Shown: positions 1-9,416 of the stretch, one piece after another
How positions within the stretch are numbered: position 1 is the first letter of the stretch
Layout of the letters: each line of letters begins with the position of its first letter
Assembly: GCF_000143415.4 (NCBI RefSeq)
Contig: NW_003314270.1
Coordinates: 1,286,806-1,350,805, forward strand
DNA from: Selaginella moellendorffii
Taxonomy: Eukaryota > Streptophyta > Lycopodiopsida > Selaginellales > Selaginellaceae
DNA: 64,000 nucleotides
Direction of reading: 5' to 3'
Notes under the pieces: generated by a model
The model's input: only the letters and a program-made list of their open reading frames with translations
The model's database searches: none
Told to the model about the DNA's origin: nothing
Position numbers and translations under genes: made by a program

Positions 1-1197
1 TCCTCGTTGAGGTGGGGGTCGTCCAGCGGCGCCGAGGGATGGAGGCGGAGAACTTCCTTGGCGATGGCTTGGAGATAGGGGAGCGATGGAATGGCCGACT
101 CGTCCATGAGCCGTGATCTTCCCACGACGCTGTCAAGCTCCTGCTGGGCTCGCGACAGGGTGTGGGGATTTGAGGCCAGCTCCGCCATCGCCCACTCGAC
201 CGCCGCGGCGGTCGTGCCGATCCCCGGGAGCAAGGCGTCCTATAACATCAAAGCATGTTAGAGAGAGAATAAGAACATTCAAGAAGCCTACGCTGAGAAT
301 TCCCATGATTTGCTTGTCCGAGAGCTGGTTTTGCAGTAGCACGTCGATCACGTCCTTGCCTTTTTCATCCTGGATCATCACAGTGTTCTTCCTGTGCTCC
401 TGGATGATCATCGTGAAGAGAGGCTCGAGCTTGCTCATCAGTCTCTTGAATCTCCCCTCGAGCCCCTGGAGATCGAAAATGCCCAGCGCTGGAAAGTAGT
501 CTGCCAGATTGAGTTCTCCCCACAGGAAGTTCCCCTCTGCCAGATACTTCTCGAATTCTCGCTCGAGCTCGCGGGTGATCCTCTCGGCATCTGGGTTGTC
601 AATGTTCTTCCCGAGATAGTGATCGCCAAAGAGCATTCGCATGATGATCCTTCCCACAACTCCCTCCGCGATCTTCCTCACATCGACGCTCGCCCAATCT
701 CTCCCGTGGCCGGTGATTCCTAGCAGGGAGTCCACCGTCTTGAGGACCTCTTCTCGGCGAAGCCATGCCTGGGAGCTCAATCGCGACGGCGCCATGAGCT
801 CGTTGCTGAAAGCCTTGCGCACCACTCTCCAGTTCTCGTTGAGCGGGCAGAGATTGGGATCGCTGTGCTCGAATCCGATGTATTTCCCGGTCATGGACAG
901 CGGCCTGGACGAGAATTGCGCGTCCTTGAATCGGAGAACCTCCATAGCCAGATCTTTGCCGTGGACGAGGAAGATTTTGGAGGAGCCAATTGGCATGGTG
1001 ACAATGGGGCCGAATTTCTTGGAGAGCTCCAAGAATCCGCGGTGCCTCTGATGGAAGGGGAAGGAGGGCAAGCAGCCGATCAATGGCCATTGGAACGGAC
1101 CTGGAGGGAGCGCTGCTCGATCTCGCGATTTTCTTGCGCGTAACACGAACAGTAGAAACCCCAAGATGATCGCCGCGAAAGCAAGATGCCCTTCCAT
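1..1197 (-). CDS. Cytochrome P450, CYP71-clan type (3' part outside window)
   Basis: Heme-thiolate monooxygenase, expected to be ER-anchored and fed by a P450 reductase. Exon 1 is 292-1197, the intron 240-291 (GT-AG, 52 nt), and exon 2 runs from 239 past the window edge. The start at 1197 is the first true ATG. It gives a hydrophobic N-terminal anchor followed by the proline hinge LPPGPFQWPLIG, then the C-helix WRVVRKAF (W and R contact the heme propionates). Exon 2 opens with the I-helix and reaches the K-helix KEVLRLHPSAPL (ExxR). The heme-binding Cys loop lies outside the window. Odd point: where the family normally has [AG]GxDT[TS] the I-helix reads PGIGTT, so the acidic residue is missing. 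Family-level substrate cannot be assigned. The gene is divergent from the PPR gene at 1297 with 99 bp between start codons. Confidence 0.88.
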
Positions 1198-1296
1198 CGC
1201 TGCCAGTCGCAATCCCTAGCGCTAGACTGGACTATCGAAGTATCGCATTCGTGTCGTGATGCTCTTGACTCCAGAGTTTAGGGTTCATGGGTTTGA
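1198..1296. promoter_or_regulatory. Shared promoter of P450 and PPR gene, with telo-box
   Basis: Only 99 bp separate the two divergent start codons. A telo-box-like TTTAGGGTT lies at 1277-1285, just upstream of the PPR start. No clear TATA box is visible. Promoter function is inferred from position. Confidence 0.4.
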
Positions 1297-3090
1297 ATGG
1301 CTAGTCATGCCGCGCATTCCGTGCTCAATCGATCGATCGATCGATGGGCGCCAAATCCCTCCTCGCCAAGAGATCGATCCAACAGCAGCAGCGGGAAGGT
1401 TGGGATCAAGAAGAGCCTGCGCCGCGAGATCCCGACGCCGCAAGAATGGGCGGAGATGAAGCGGCTGCTGGAGCAGATGGAGGCCCGGGAGATCCAGGCA
1501 GAAATTTCGGCTTGCGCGGCGATTCTCACGGCTTGTAGCGATCTGCGAGCTCTTCCCGAGGGTAAGCGCGTTCACGGGCTCGTCATGAGGGAATCGCTCC
1601 TCCAAGACGAGAGGCCTGACGAATCGCTGCTGGAAAACATCGTCATCCAGATGTATCTGCGGTGTGGCTGCACGGATCTGGCGCTCGATGTCTTCGATAG
1701 GATGAAGGACCAGAACGTTGTGGCATGGACTTCTCTCATCTCGGCATTTACCTTTGCCGGGCATTTTGGCGATGCGATGGTCTTGTTCCGCAAGATGCTT
1801 CTCTCGGGGGTCTCGCCGGACAGGATCACTTTCACATCGATTGTCAACACCGCTGGGGCTCTAGGATCTCTCGGAAATGCCAGGTTTGTGCACGAATGCA
1901 TTGTAGAGGCTGGATTTGGATCTCACACCGTGGTTGGCACTGCAGTTCTTGGGATGTATAGCAAATGCCGGAGCCTGGAGCTCGCGAGAGCGGCCTTCGA
2001 GTCAATCGTAGCTCACGACCGGATCTCATACACCGCGATGATCACTGCTTACTCGGAGAACTCGTCCAGCGAAGCCTTGGTGCTCTTCCACAAGATGGTG
2101 CTCGAGGGCGTCACTCTGTGCGATATAACTTTGGCCTCGGCGCTCAACGCCTGTGGAGATCCGGCGATGCTACGCCACGGCAAAGTGATTCACGGGATGG
2201 CTGGCGAGAAAGGACTCGAGTCGGACATGGTGGTCGGGACTGCGTTGGTAAACATGTACAGCAAATGCGGAGAGATCCAGCAGGCGAAGGTGGTGTTCGA
2301 CCGGATGATCCAGCGAGACGTGGTTTTATGGACCGCCATGATCGGGGGCTATGCCGAGAACGGGCAGCCGAGGCTGGCGTTCGATCTTTTTCGGCAGATG
2401 CAGCAGCAAAGCTCTGTGAGGCCGAACAGGGTCACGTATCTCACGCTCGCCAACGCGTGCTCGGAGAAGGCAGCGCTTCCAGACGCGAGATTTCTCCACG
2501 CGAAGATCAGCTCCGAGAAGATCGACGACCCCGTCACTGGCAGCGCGGTTGTCTCCATGTACGGGAGGTGTGGGAGCGTCGGCGACGCGAGACAAGCTTT
2601 CGAGCAGCTCAAGAACAAGTGCGCGGTGGCCTGGAACTCGATCATCGCGGTGCACACCCAGATCGGCGACGCCGATGAATCGCTGGAGCTGCTGGGCCGG
2701 ATGCTGCTGGATGGATCCAAGCCGGACAGGGTGACTTTCATCAGCGTTCTCTCGATGTGTAGCCACGCCGGGATGGTGAAGCAAGGGTGCGAGATCTTTA
2801 CGTCGATCCGGGATGATCACAGGCTTGAGCCGGCGATGGAGCACTACAGCTGCGTCACGGATATGCTGGGACGAGCAGGGTGGCTGGAGGAGGCCGAGAA
2901 CTTTGTGAAGAAGATGGGCTTGGAGCCCGACGATGGGATCTGGGCGTGCTTGCTTGGAGCGTGTAGAATGTATGGCGATGTCGAGAGGAGCGAGAGGATC
3001 GCAAGGAAAGTTTTGGAGCTCCAGCCTCATAACAGCGAGGCTTATGTTGTGCTGTGTAATAGCCTAAAAGATTCGTTGAATATGCCTTAA
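1297..3090 (+). CDS. PLS-class PPR protein, E domain cut short
   Basis: Intronless 597-residue pentatricopeptide repeat protein. Such proteins bind organellar RNA base by base and usually act in C-to-U editing or other RNA processing. Repeats have the typical endings, such as NVVAWTSLISAF, DRISYTAMITAY, DVVLWTAMIGGY and CAVAWNSIIAVH, alternating with L and S repeats (KVIHGMAGEKGLESDMVVG). The E-type region starts around residue 540 (EPDDGIWACLLGACRMYGD) but breaks off after SEAYVVLCN, where an unrelated tail SLKDSLNMP precedes the stop. No DYW domain follows. The same odd tail recurs in the broken copy at 4272-4465. The N-terminus is basic and could be an organelle transit peptide. It may be a truncated but expressed gene, since the rest of the frame is open. 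Confidence 0.85.
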   Translation: MASHAAHSVLNRSIDRWAPNPSSPRDRSNSSSGKVGIKKSLRREIPTPQEWAEMKRLLEQMEAREIQAEISACAAILTACSDLRALPEGKRVHGLVMRESLLQDERPDESLLENIVIQMYLRCGCTDLALDVFDRMKDQNVVAWTSLISAFTFAGHFGDAMVLFRKMLLSGVSPDRITFTSIVNTAGALGSLGNARFVHECIVEAGFGSHTVVGTAVLGMYSKCRSLELARAAFESIVAHDRISYTAMITAYSENSSSEALVLFHKMVLEGVTLCDITLASALNACGDPAMLRHGKVIHGMAGEKGLESDMVVGTALVNMYSKCGEIQQAKVVFDRMIQRDVVLWTAMIGGYAENGQPRLAFDLFRQMQQQSSVRPNRVTYLTLANACSEKAALPDARFLHAKISSEKIDDPVTGSAVVSMYGRCGSVGDARQAFEQLKNKCAVAWNSIIAVHTQIGDADESLELLGRMLLDGSKPDRVTFISVLSMCSHAGMVKQGCEIFTSIRDDHRLEPAMEHYSCVTDMLGRAGWLEEAENFVKKMGLEPDDGIWACLLGACRMYGDVERSERIARKVLELQPHNSEAYVVLCNSLKDSLNMP

Positions 3091-4271
3091 TATTGTAGGG
3101 TTTTTTGAAAGCACAGAGGACGTATAACATGACACGTTTATCCCTTACGTCGCAAAGCTGCAGGAGAACGTGTTGATTGTGGCGATGAAGGTGGTTGCAG
3201 GGACAGCGGCAAGATCACCAGCACCTCATGTTTGTCACATACGATCCCAAATGATCTTAAACATGTAATAATAATTTGAATTGTAAAAAGAGATTTTGTC
3301 AATGCAAGCGCCAACCCAAAAGGGTTCTGCACGGGAACGCTGAAGGCATGGCGAGCATGATTTCTTCGCCGAGGGCTTTCGATGGGGAAGAGGTGGTGCA
3401 AGACAGGCTCACCATCAAGACGCAGAGCTGCTGGGTGACGACTACACCGAGTTTAATGATCATTAGCGGGACTACCTCAGAAATATCCCCTCTCTCACAG
3501 GAACTGCCCATGCCGCGGGTACGCTCTTCTTCTTTACATGTTTTGTTACAGTTGTGAGTTTTGTGGGTGTGAGTTTTGCAGCTTGATCTTGTTCGAGCGA
3601 TCAGAAGTATGGCTACAGCGAGGAGTCAAATCCTTGTTTCGACTTCGATTTCAAGAAGGTCGAGGCGCCTTTTGACACTGAGAGTCTGGTACCTGTATAT
3701 TTGTCGCAGCTTCAAATTTGGTGCTACTTCTGGGGTCTTGGAAGCGAGAGTTGTGGCCGGACCGATCACGATCACAGTTCCAAAATTTGATTCACGTGTT
3801 GTTACTCTGTTTTTAACAGAACTTTTCTCAGCCACGTCATTGTAGGTTAAGGTAGGAATGTGGAAGACATGCTTCGCTGGCTGGCCAGGACTTTCCAACG
3901 GGGAGCCAGGTCAACGAAGAGCCCACCGTTGACTAGAATATTCTTAGAGTATTTTGTTATACCAAAGAATATCCTCTCAAAGTTTTTTAATGAACAGTAG
4001 TTCATTATAATAATTAAATTTAGGAGCTAACTCTATTAATTATCAGTTTATTTCTCACTCAATTAAAATCTATTTTTCTAATAATATAAAATCCTTTTTT
4101 TCTGCCCAGATAAATGTATGGGACAAACTCGAAAACTTATCAAATCTGAAATAATGCGAAGAATTCAAAACAATCTCTACACTCCATAAATATAAATAAT
4201 TGAAAGATTTGAACACCTTTTACAAATAATTAATAAAATACGTGTGTGTCATTAACATAACGAGACAAAAA
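3091..4271. other. Intergenic, with unrecognised exon-like pieces at 3138-3845
   Basis: The first 750 bp have gene-like base composition. One stretch around 3417-3520 reads DDYTEFNDH, stop, RDYLRNIPSLTGTAHAAG. A putative GT-AG intron (about 3520-3580) is followed by a second stretch (3601-3700) reading QKYGYSEESNPCFDFDFKK. A stop codon interrupts the first stretch, so this looks like a decayed gene fragment. I do not recognise the family. From about 3930 to 4250 the sequence is plain AT-rich DNA with nothing visible. Confidence 0.3.
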
Positions 4272-4465
4272 AGATCACAGGCTTCAGCCAGCAATGGAGT
4301 GGCTGGAGGAGGCCGAGAATATTGTGAAGAAGATGGGCTTGGAGCGCGACGATGCTTGGAGCTTGTAGAATGGCGATGTCGAGAGGAGCGAGAGGATTTT
4401 GGAGCTTATAGCTTGAAAGATTCGTTGAATATGCCTTACTACTATTTTCTCCTTAGGGTTTTTGA
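4272..4465 (+). pseudogene. Shattered duplicate of the 3' end of the PPR gene at 1297-3090
   Basis: This stretch aligns with 2815-3105, the last PPR codons plus the start of the 3' UTR, but at least five separate blocks are missing. Retained blocks include the codons for GLVEEAENFVKKMGLE-like sequence, the block ending GDVERSER, and the final SLKDSLNMP. The missing blocks measure about 39, 17, 4, 12, 22 and 15 nt, and several junctions show 2-4 nt of shared sequence. Similarity continues past the stop codon into the GGGTTTTTTGAAAGC segment, so the copy came from DNA or an unspliced transcript. It ends just upstream of the LRR gene start. Confidence 0.75.
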
Positions 4466-4491
4466 AAGCTCCGGCGAGGCGAGGCGATCGA

Positions 4492-6947
4492 ATGGTGCCT
4501 GCCCGGGCGCCGATGCTCCTAGATGTTTGCTGCAGTAGAATGGCGGCGATCCTCAGCGAAGGTGAGACTGGTGTGGATTATTCGCGGCGAGAGAGGACAT
4601 TTGATTTGATCGATCTATCAGATTTTAGCGCGCAGGCGCAGGCGCTGGATTTGCCTCTCGACTTGCTGTGCAAGATTTTGCTGGAGCTGCCTCCCCTGGC
4701 GCTGCATTATTTGGAGCAATGTGCCTCAGGGTAATGATTCTATCGGCAGTTCTTTGATTTTTTTTTCTTTGTTCACAGACAGTACGAGGAAGTCTTCTCG
4801 CTGGCATGGAAAAGTTTGGCTGAATGCCATCACAATACTTTACTCAAGCACGGTACCTGGAAGGATGCTTACTGGGAAGCTCACGTCCAAGCGTAAGGAA
4901 AAATGACTTGTTTGGTCTCTCCTGTTTACTCATCGCTTTGTATTTAGCTGCCTCAATGCTGTAACGACTGAGCTCTCTGCTCCAAATTTCGATGGCCAGA
5001 TAGGAGATCTTCTTGTACCAGGTATCAGTTTCTGGTGTCAAGCATTTTTATGTTTGTGGATTAGTTTTGAGTTGCCTGTAGAAATTCAGAGGCTTTGGTA
5101 TACAGGATTGGTGCGAGGAATGCTGCCTGCTGCGAGGAGAGCGATTTCACGTCCTTGAAAAACACGATACCTTTACTTTCGAGATATGTGAAGTAAGTTT
5201 TTTTCCGCTCACAAGAGTTCATTCTTGTTTAACATTGACTTTTGAAAGGTCCTTACGCTTACGGAGCGTTCTATGTTCCAGCGAACTAGTGGTAAAAATC
5301 TCTTGTTTGTTTTCAACTTTATTGATGTTTCTCTGCTTGACAGAGTCTATTTGATTCAGCCGAACTAGCGAGCCTTTCTTTCTTGAACATCAAAACATCT
5401 ACACAGGTTTGTGTCTTCAGGAAAGAAAATGCTCTAATTTTTTTCCTTCGGGCAGTTCGGTCTTATAGTTAAACTTCTAGCTCGTAACGTCAGAGCTCTT
5501 CGACGGCTTGAGTTTCATTACTGCAAGTTTTTTGAACAAGATTTCAACACTTTACTGGGCATGCTAAAATCAGCTGATGTTTTGAGTGATTTCGCCATCA
5601 CTTGCTCAAGCATTCAGGTTCCGTCGGCGTCGTTGGAAATGCAACAGTTTCTAAGAAGTTGCAGGCAAGCTTATTACCTCTTTCTTTACTTAGTGATCAT
5701 GGGAAAATGTTGTCTTACAGGTCTCTAGCATGCGTGCATCTCGTCAGCAATAGAATGCACACGCAATTTACAAGCTCTATCGTAGTCGAGCTGTTCTCCC
5801 TCTCTTCGCTTGGTACCCTTGATTTTGCAGACAATCTGGTAATAGCTTCTTTGATTAGAATGTTTTCTTCTCTAACGTCTTTCTGGCAGCTAGAAAGCTG
5901 TTTTGAATCTCCCACAGTCAACCAGTTTTTTATCAACTGTGCGGTTAAGCAACTCCCATTCACACCTGGACTTAAGGTTCTCAACCTGAAGTAAGAAAAA
6001 GAGTTTCAAAGGTGCATGATAGGTTCTAACCGCTTTACTTCATACAGATCTTGTTTCTTGAGTTCTGCGTGTGTTCAGAACCTTGTTCATTACTTGAAAT
6101 GTCTACCACACCTGCACACTTTAAACTTGAGCGACAATCCAGTGGCCGATGAGGGTATCAAGTAAGCTATTCAAGTATTTTGTATGTTCTCTTGCACATT
6201 TATATCTTTTCGATACAGGTCTGTTGCTTGCTGCTTACAGACAAGCCTCTCTGCACTTATGGAACTGAACGTCGCTGGCTGTGAATTAAGCTGGAACGGG
6301 CTATCTTCACTTTTGGATTCCTTGGTTTCAACCAATCACAGGTTGCGTTCCTTGTCCGTTGCAGATAACAGTTTTGGTAGGAGTGGCTCTGCGGTTCTTG
6401 CAAAATATCTTCAGAAAAGCGCCGTGAAAGAGCTTGATATTTCTGAGATTGGACTTGGTTCCCTGGGCTGCTCTTCGGAGCTAGCATCAGCTTTAATTCA
6501 GAACCAGACACTGGAACATCTGAACATAAGGTGGGATTTCCTAAACGAAACCATTATGTTATTAACCTTTGCGGTTTTGATCTCAGCAAAAACAGGATTG
6601 CTTTTCCTGGAGCAGAATTATTACATGCAGTCATCTCCAAAGGTCAGGGTGTACTTACAGACATCAATGCGAGCTTCAATCTTCTCAACGTTGAGGCTAT
6701 GAAGCGTCTTGCTTCTGCGCTGCAGACGAAGGCCGCCCTTGGTGGTACTTTTGACATCATTTTTTTTATGGATCCATCTCACATTCTTCGGGCTGCAGGG
6801 AGGATGAAGCGACTAGACTTGCTAGGAAATCCCGGAATCCCGCCTCCAGGCGCCAACTTGTTTGGCTCGTTCTCTGAAGGACCTGACGCCATTGTGCTTC
6901 TTTCGAGCTCCCAGTTTTATGTTCCACTGCACGACGATGATCCTTGA
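4492..6947 (+). CDS. Leucine-rich repeat (RNI-type) protein, 13 exons
   Basis: Exons: 4492-4730, 4779-4892, 4948-5021, 5090-5192, 5249-5291, 5344-5406, 5456-5664, 5721-5838, 5890-5990, 6048-6161, 6219-6530, 6587-6741, 6799-6947. All phases agree and the product is 597 aa. Introns are 48-68 nt; intron 7 uses a GC-AG pair (AG|GCAAGC). The N-terminal segment LDLPLDLLCKILLELPPLAL resembles an F-box or BC-box helix. It is followed by ribonuclease-inhibitor-type LRRs, such as LHTLNLSDNPVADEGIKS, LMELNVAGCELSWNGLSS and LEHLNISKNRIAF. The layout recalls LRRC41-like substrate receptors of ubiquitin ligases, which is inference. ATG 4540 is an alternative in-frame start. Its stop lies 9 bp before the next gene's ATG. 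Confidence 0.8.
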
Positions 6948-6956
6948 ATTCTGCAT

Positions 6957-9182
6957 ATGGACACGCTGGTTTTAGCATCTTGGCCGACAAGGCTCAAAGG
7001 TAATGACGCCCGACAAAGCAGAGCAGCGGCTACCAGGATTGCTAGCTCGGAAATCGAGGCAACTATAAACAACAAATTGGGATGGGTGGAAAATCTAGCA
7101 GAGGCAGTAAATCAGCTATACAGCGGCGCTACAGTAATAGATCCCGGGGTTTACGTGGAGCTCTTGAAATGGTCCGGCAGGGAACGGAATTTAGACGAAG
7201 GAAAGCGTGTTCACTCCCACATCATGCAAACTGGATACGAAGGGGATCGTATGGTGATGAACTTGGTGGTGGAGATGTACGGGAAGTGTGGGGATGTGGA
7301 GCAAGCGGGAAACGTCTTCGATAGTATACAGGATCCCAACGTGTTTTCGTGGACCATCATCATCGCTGCGTATGCCCAGAATGGTCATTGCATGGAGGTC
7401 TTGAGGCTTCTTTCGAGGATGAACCAGGCGGGTGTCAAACCAGATGGTTATACGTTTACAACTGTTCTGGGAGCATGCACGGCCGTTGGGGCACTCGAAG
7501 AGGCCAAGATTCTTCATGCAGCTACGATCTCGAGCACCGGCCTGGACAGGGACGCTGCAGTCGGCACTGCTCTCATAAATCTCTATGGGAAGTGTGGAGC
7601 ACTCGAGGAGGCTTTTGGAGTTTTCGTCCAGATCGATAACAAGGATATCGTCAGCTGGAGCTCCATGATAGCAGCATTCGCTCAGAGCGGGCAAGCCAAG
7701 TCCGCGATCCAGCTCTTGATGCTCATGGACTTGGAAGGTGTCCGTCCCAACAACGTCACCTTTGTCAATGTCCTGGAGGCTGTCACGAGCTTGAAAGCCT
7801 TCCAATATGGCAAAGAGATCCACGCCCGTATCGTCCAAGCCGGTTACAGTGACGACGTCTGCCTCACAAGTGCGCTGGTGAAGATGTACTGCAACTGGGG
7901 CTGGGTCGAGACTGCAAGGTCCATCTTTGAGAGCTCCCGTGAAAGAGACGTTGTTTCCTGGAGCTCGATGATAGCAGGCTACTCTCAGAACGAGTCGCCC
8001 GCAAGAGCACTGTCACTGTTCCGCGAGATGGAGGTTGACGGTGTCCAGCCAAACTCTGTCACTTTTGTGAGCGCCATCGATGCCTGTGCCGGGGTTGGAG
8101 CTCTCCGACGAGGAACGCAGCTCCACGAGCGGGTCCGGTGTCTGGGCCTGGACAAAGACGTCCCCGTTGCGACCGCTCTCGTCAACTTGTATGGGAAGTG
8201 CGGCAGGCTGGAAGAGGCCGAGGCCGTGTTTCTGGGGATGAAGAAGAAGAACTTGCTCACTTGGACGTCGATAGCAATGGCCTATGGTCAGAACGGGCAT
8301 GGAAGCCGGTCACTCAAGCTCTTGCACGGGATGGAGCTTCAAGGCATGAAACCCGACGGGATAGTGTTTGTGGCCATCCTTGTCTCGTGTAACTACGCCG
8401 GGCAGATGAGCAAGGGACTCCACTACTACAATCTGATGACCCAAGACTTCGGCATTGCTCCAGCAGTGGAGCACTGCGGCTGCATGGTTGATATCCTGGG
8501 ACGAGCGGGGAAGCTGGAGGCGGCGGAGCAGCTGATAAACACTATGAAGTTCGAGTCAAGCCTGGCGTGGATGATGCTTCTCACCGCTTGCAAGGCGCAC
8601 AACGATACCGCTCGAGCCGCCCGTGCCGCAGAGAAGATCTTCCAGCTGGAGCCCAAGAACGCGACGCCTTACGTCCTTCTCTCGAGCGTCTTCTGCGCCG
8701 CTGGGAGCTGGGAGGCCGCTGAGGAGACGAGGAGGAGGATGGATGGCCGGGGGGTGCAAAGGCTGCTGGGAAGGAGCTCGATCGAGATCGGGGACAGGGT
8801 GCACGAGTTCGTAGCGGCCAGCGATGTGCTGCCTCACCACTTGGTCGGGGAGATCTTCGCGGCCTTGGAGAAGCTAGGCAGGGAGATGCAAGGCGCTGGC
8901 TACGTCCCGGATGCTACTGCGGTGCGCTTGCGGGATGTGGAGGAGGGTGGCAAGGAGAACGCGGTGCCATACCATAGCGAGATGCTGGCGCTGGGACTGG
9001 GGATCATCTCCACGCCCGCTGGAACGCCGCTCCGGATCACCAAGAACTTGAGGATGTGCTCCGACTGCCATATCGCCACCAAGTTTGTGTCCAAGCTCGT
9101 CCACCGGCGTATCAGCGTGAGAGATGGAAGGCGCCACCACCACTTTGAGAATGGAGTTTGCTCGTGCGGGGATTACTGGTAG
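6957..9182 (+). CDS. PPR protein with full E and DYW deaminase domains
   Basis: Intronless, 741 aa. PLS repeats cover roughly residues 60-500 (NVFSWTIIIAAYAQNG, DIVSWSSMIAAFAQSG, DVVSWSSMIAGYSQNE), then E1/E2 motifs and a DYW domain. The deaminase signature is intact: HSE with the catalytic Glu, the CSDC zinc pair, a second zinc site CSC, and the C-terminal tripeptide DYW. Proteins of this type edit specific C residues to U in chloroplast or mitochondrial RNAs; the target cannot be read here. The N-terminus (MDTLVLASWPTRLKG, then Arg/Ala-rich) suits a transit peptide. The ATG lies 9 bp after the LRR gene's stop, so this gene's promoter and 5' UTR must lie inside the LRR gene. Confidence 0.92.
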   Translation: MDTLVLASWPTRLKGNDARQSRAAATRIASSEIEATINNKLGWVENLAEAVNQLYSGATVIDPGVYVELLKWSGRERNLDEGKRVHSHIMQTGYEGDRMVMNLVVEMYGKCGDVEQAGNVFDSIQDPNVFSWTIIIAAYAQNGHCMEVLRLLSRMNQAGVKPDGYTFTTVLGACTAVGALEEAKILHAATISSTGLDRDAAVGTALINLYGKCGALEEAFGVFVQIDNKDIVSWSSMIAAFAQSGQAKSAIQLLMLMDLEGVRPNNVTFVNVLEAVTSLKAFQYGKEIHARIVQAGYSDDVCLTSALVKMYCNWGWVETARSIFESSRERDVVSWSSMIAGYSQNESPARALSLFREMEVDGVQPNSVTFVSAIDACAGVGALRRGTQLHERVRCLGLDKDVPVATALVNLYGKCGRLEEAEAVFLGMKKKNLLTWTSIAMAYGQNGHGSRSLKLLHGMELQGMKPDGIVFVAILVSCNYAGQMSKGLHYYNLMTQDFGIAPAVEHCGCMVDILGRAGKLEAAEQLINTMKFESSLAWMMLLTACKAHNDTARAARAAEKIFQLEPKNATPYVLLSSVFCAAGSWEAAEETRRRMDGRGVQRLLGRSSIEIGDRVHEFVAASDVLPHHLVGEIFAALEKLGREMQGAGYVPDATAVRLRDVEEGGKENAVPYHSEMLALGLGIISTPAGTPLRITKNLRMCSDCHIATKFVSKLVHRRISVRDGRRHHHFENGVCSCGDYW

Positions 9183-9416
9183 AATGGCAAGAATCTCGGC
9201 TGTGGAGATTAACGTTTATGTATGGCCTGATGCGTTGACCTTATTTAACTTTACATTGACTTTCTTGGCTTTGTATTTGACGTCATTTGAGCTAAATGGG
9301 CGACGTGGCGTATAACACGTGGCATTTTAGTGACGGGGCAAGTACGTGGCTGTCACGTCACTACCATTCAAATTGCAGATAATGGAACATTTGGAGCTAG
9401 GGCTCTTTCTTGCTCG

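Noticed and set aside
4492-9182. Bacterial-style operon of LRR and PPR genes
   Set aside because: The LRR gene has twelve spliceosomal introns; tight spacing alone does not make an operon without transcript evidence.
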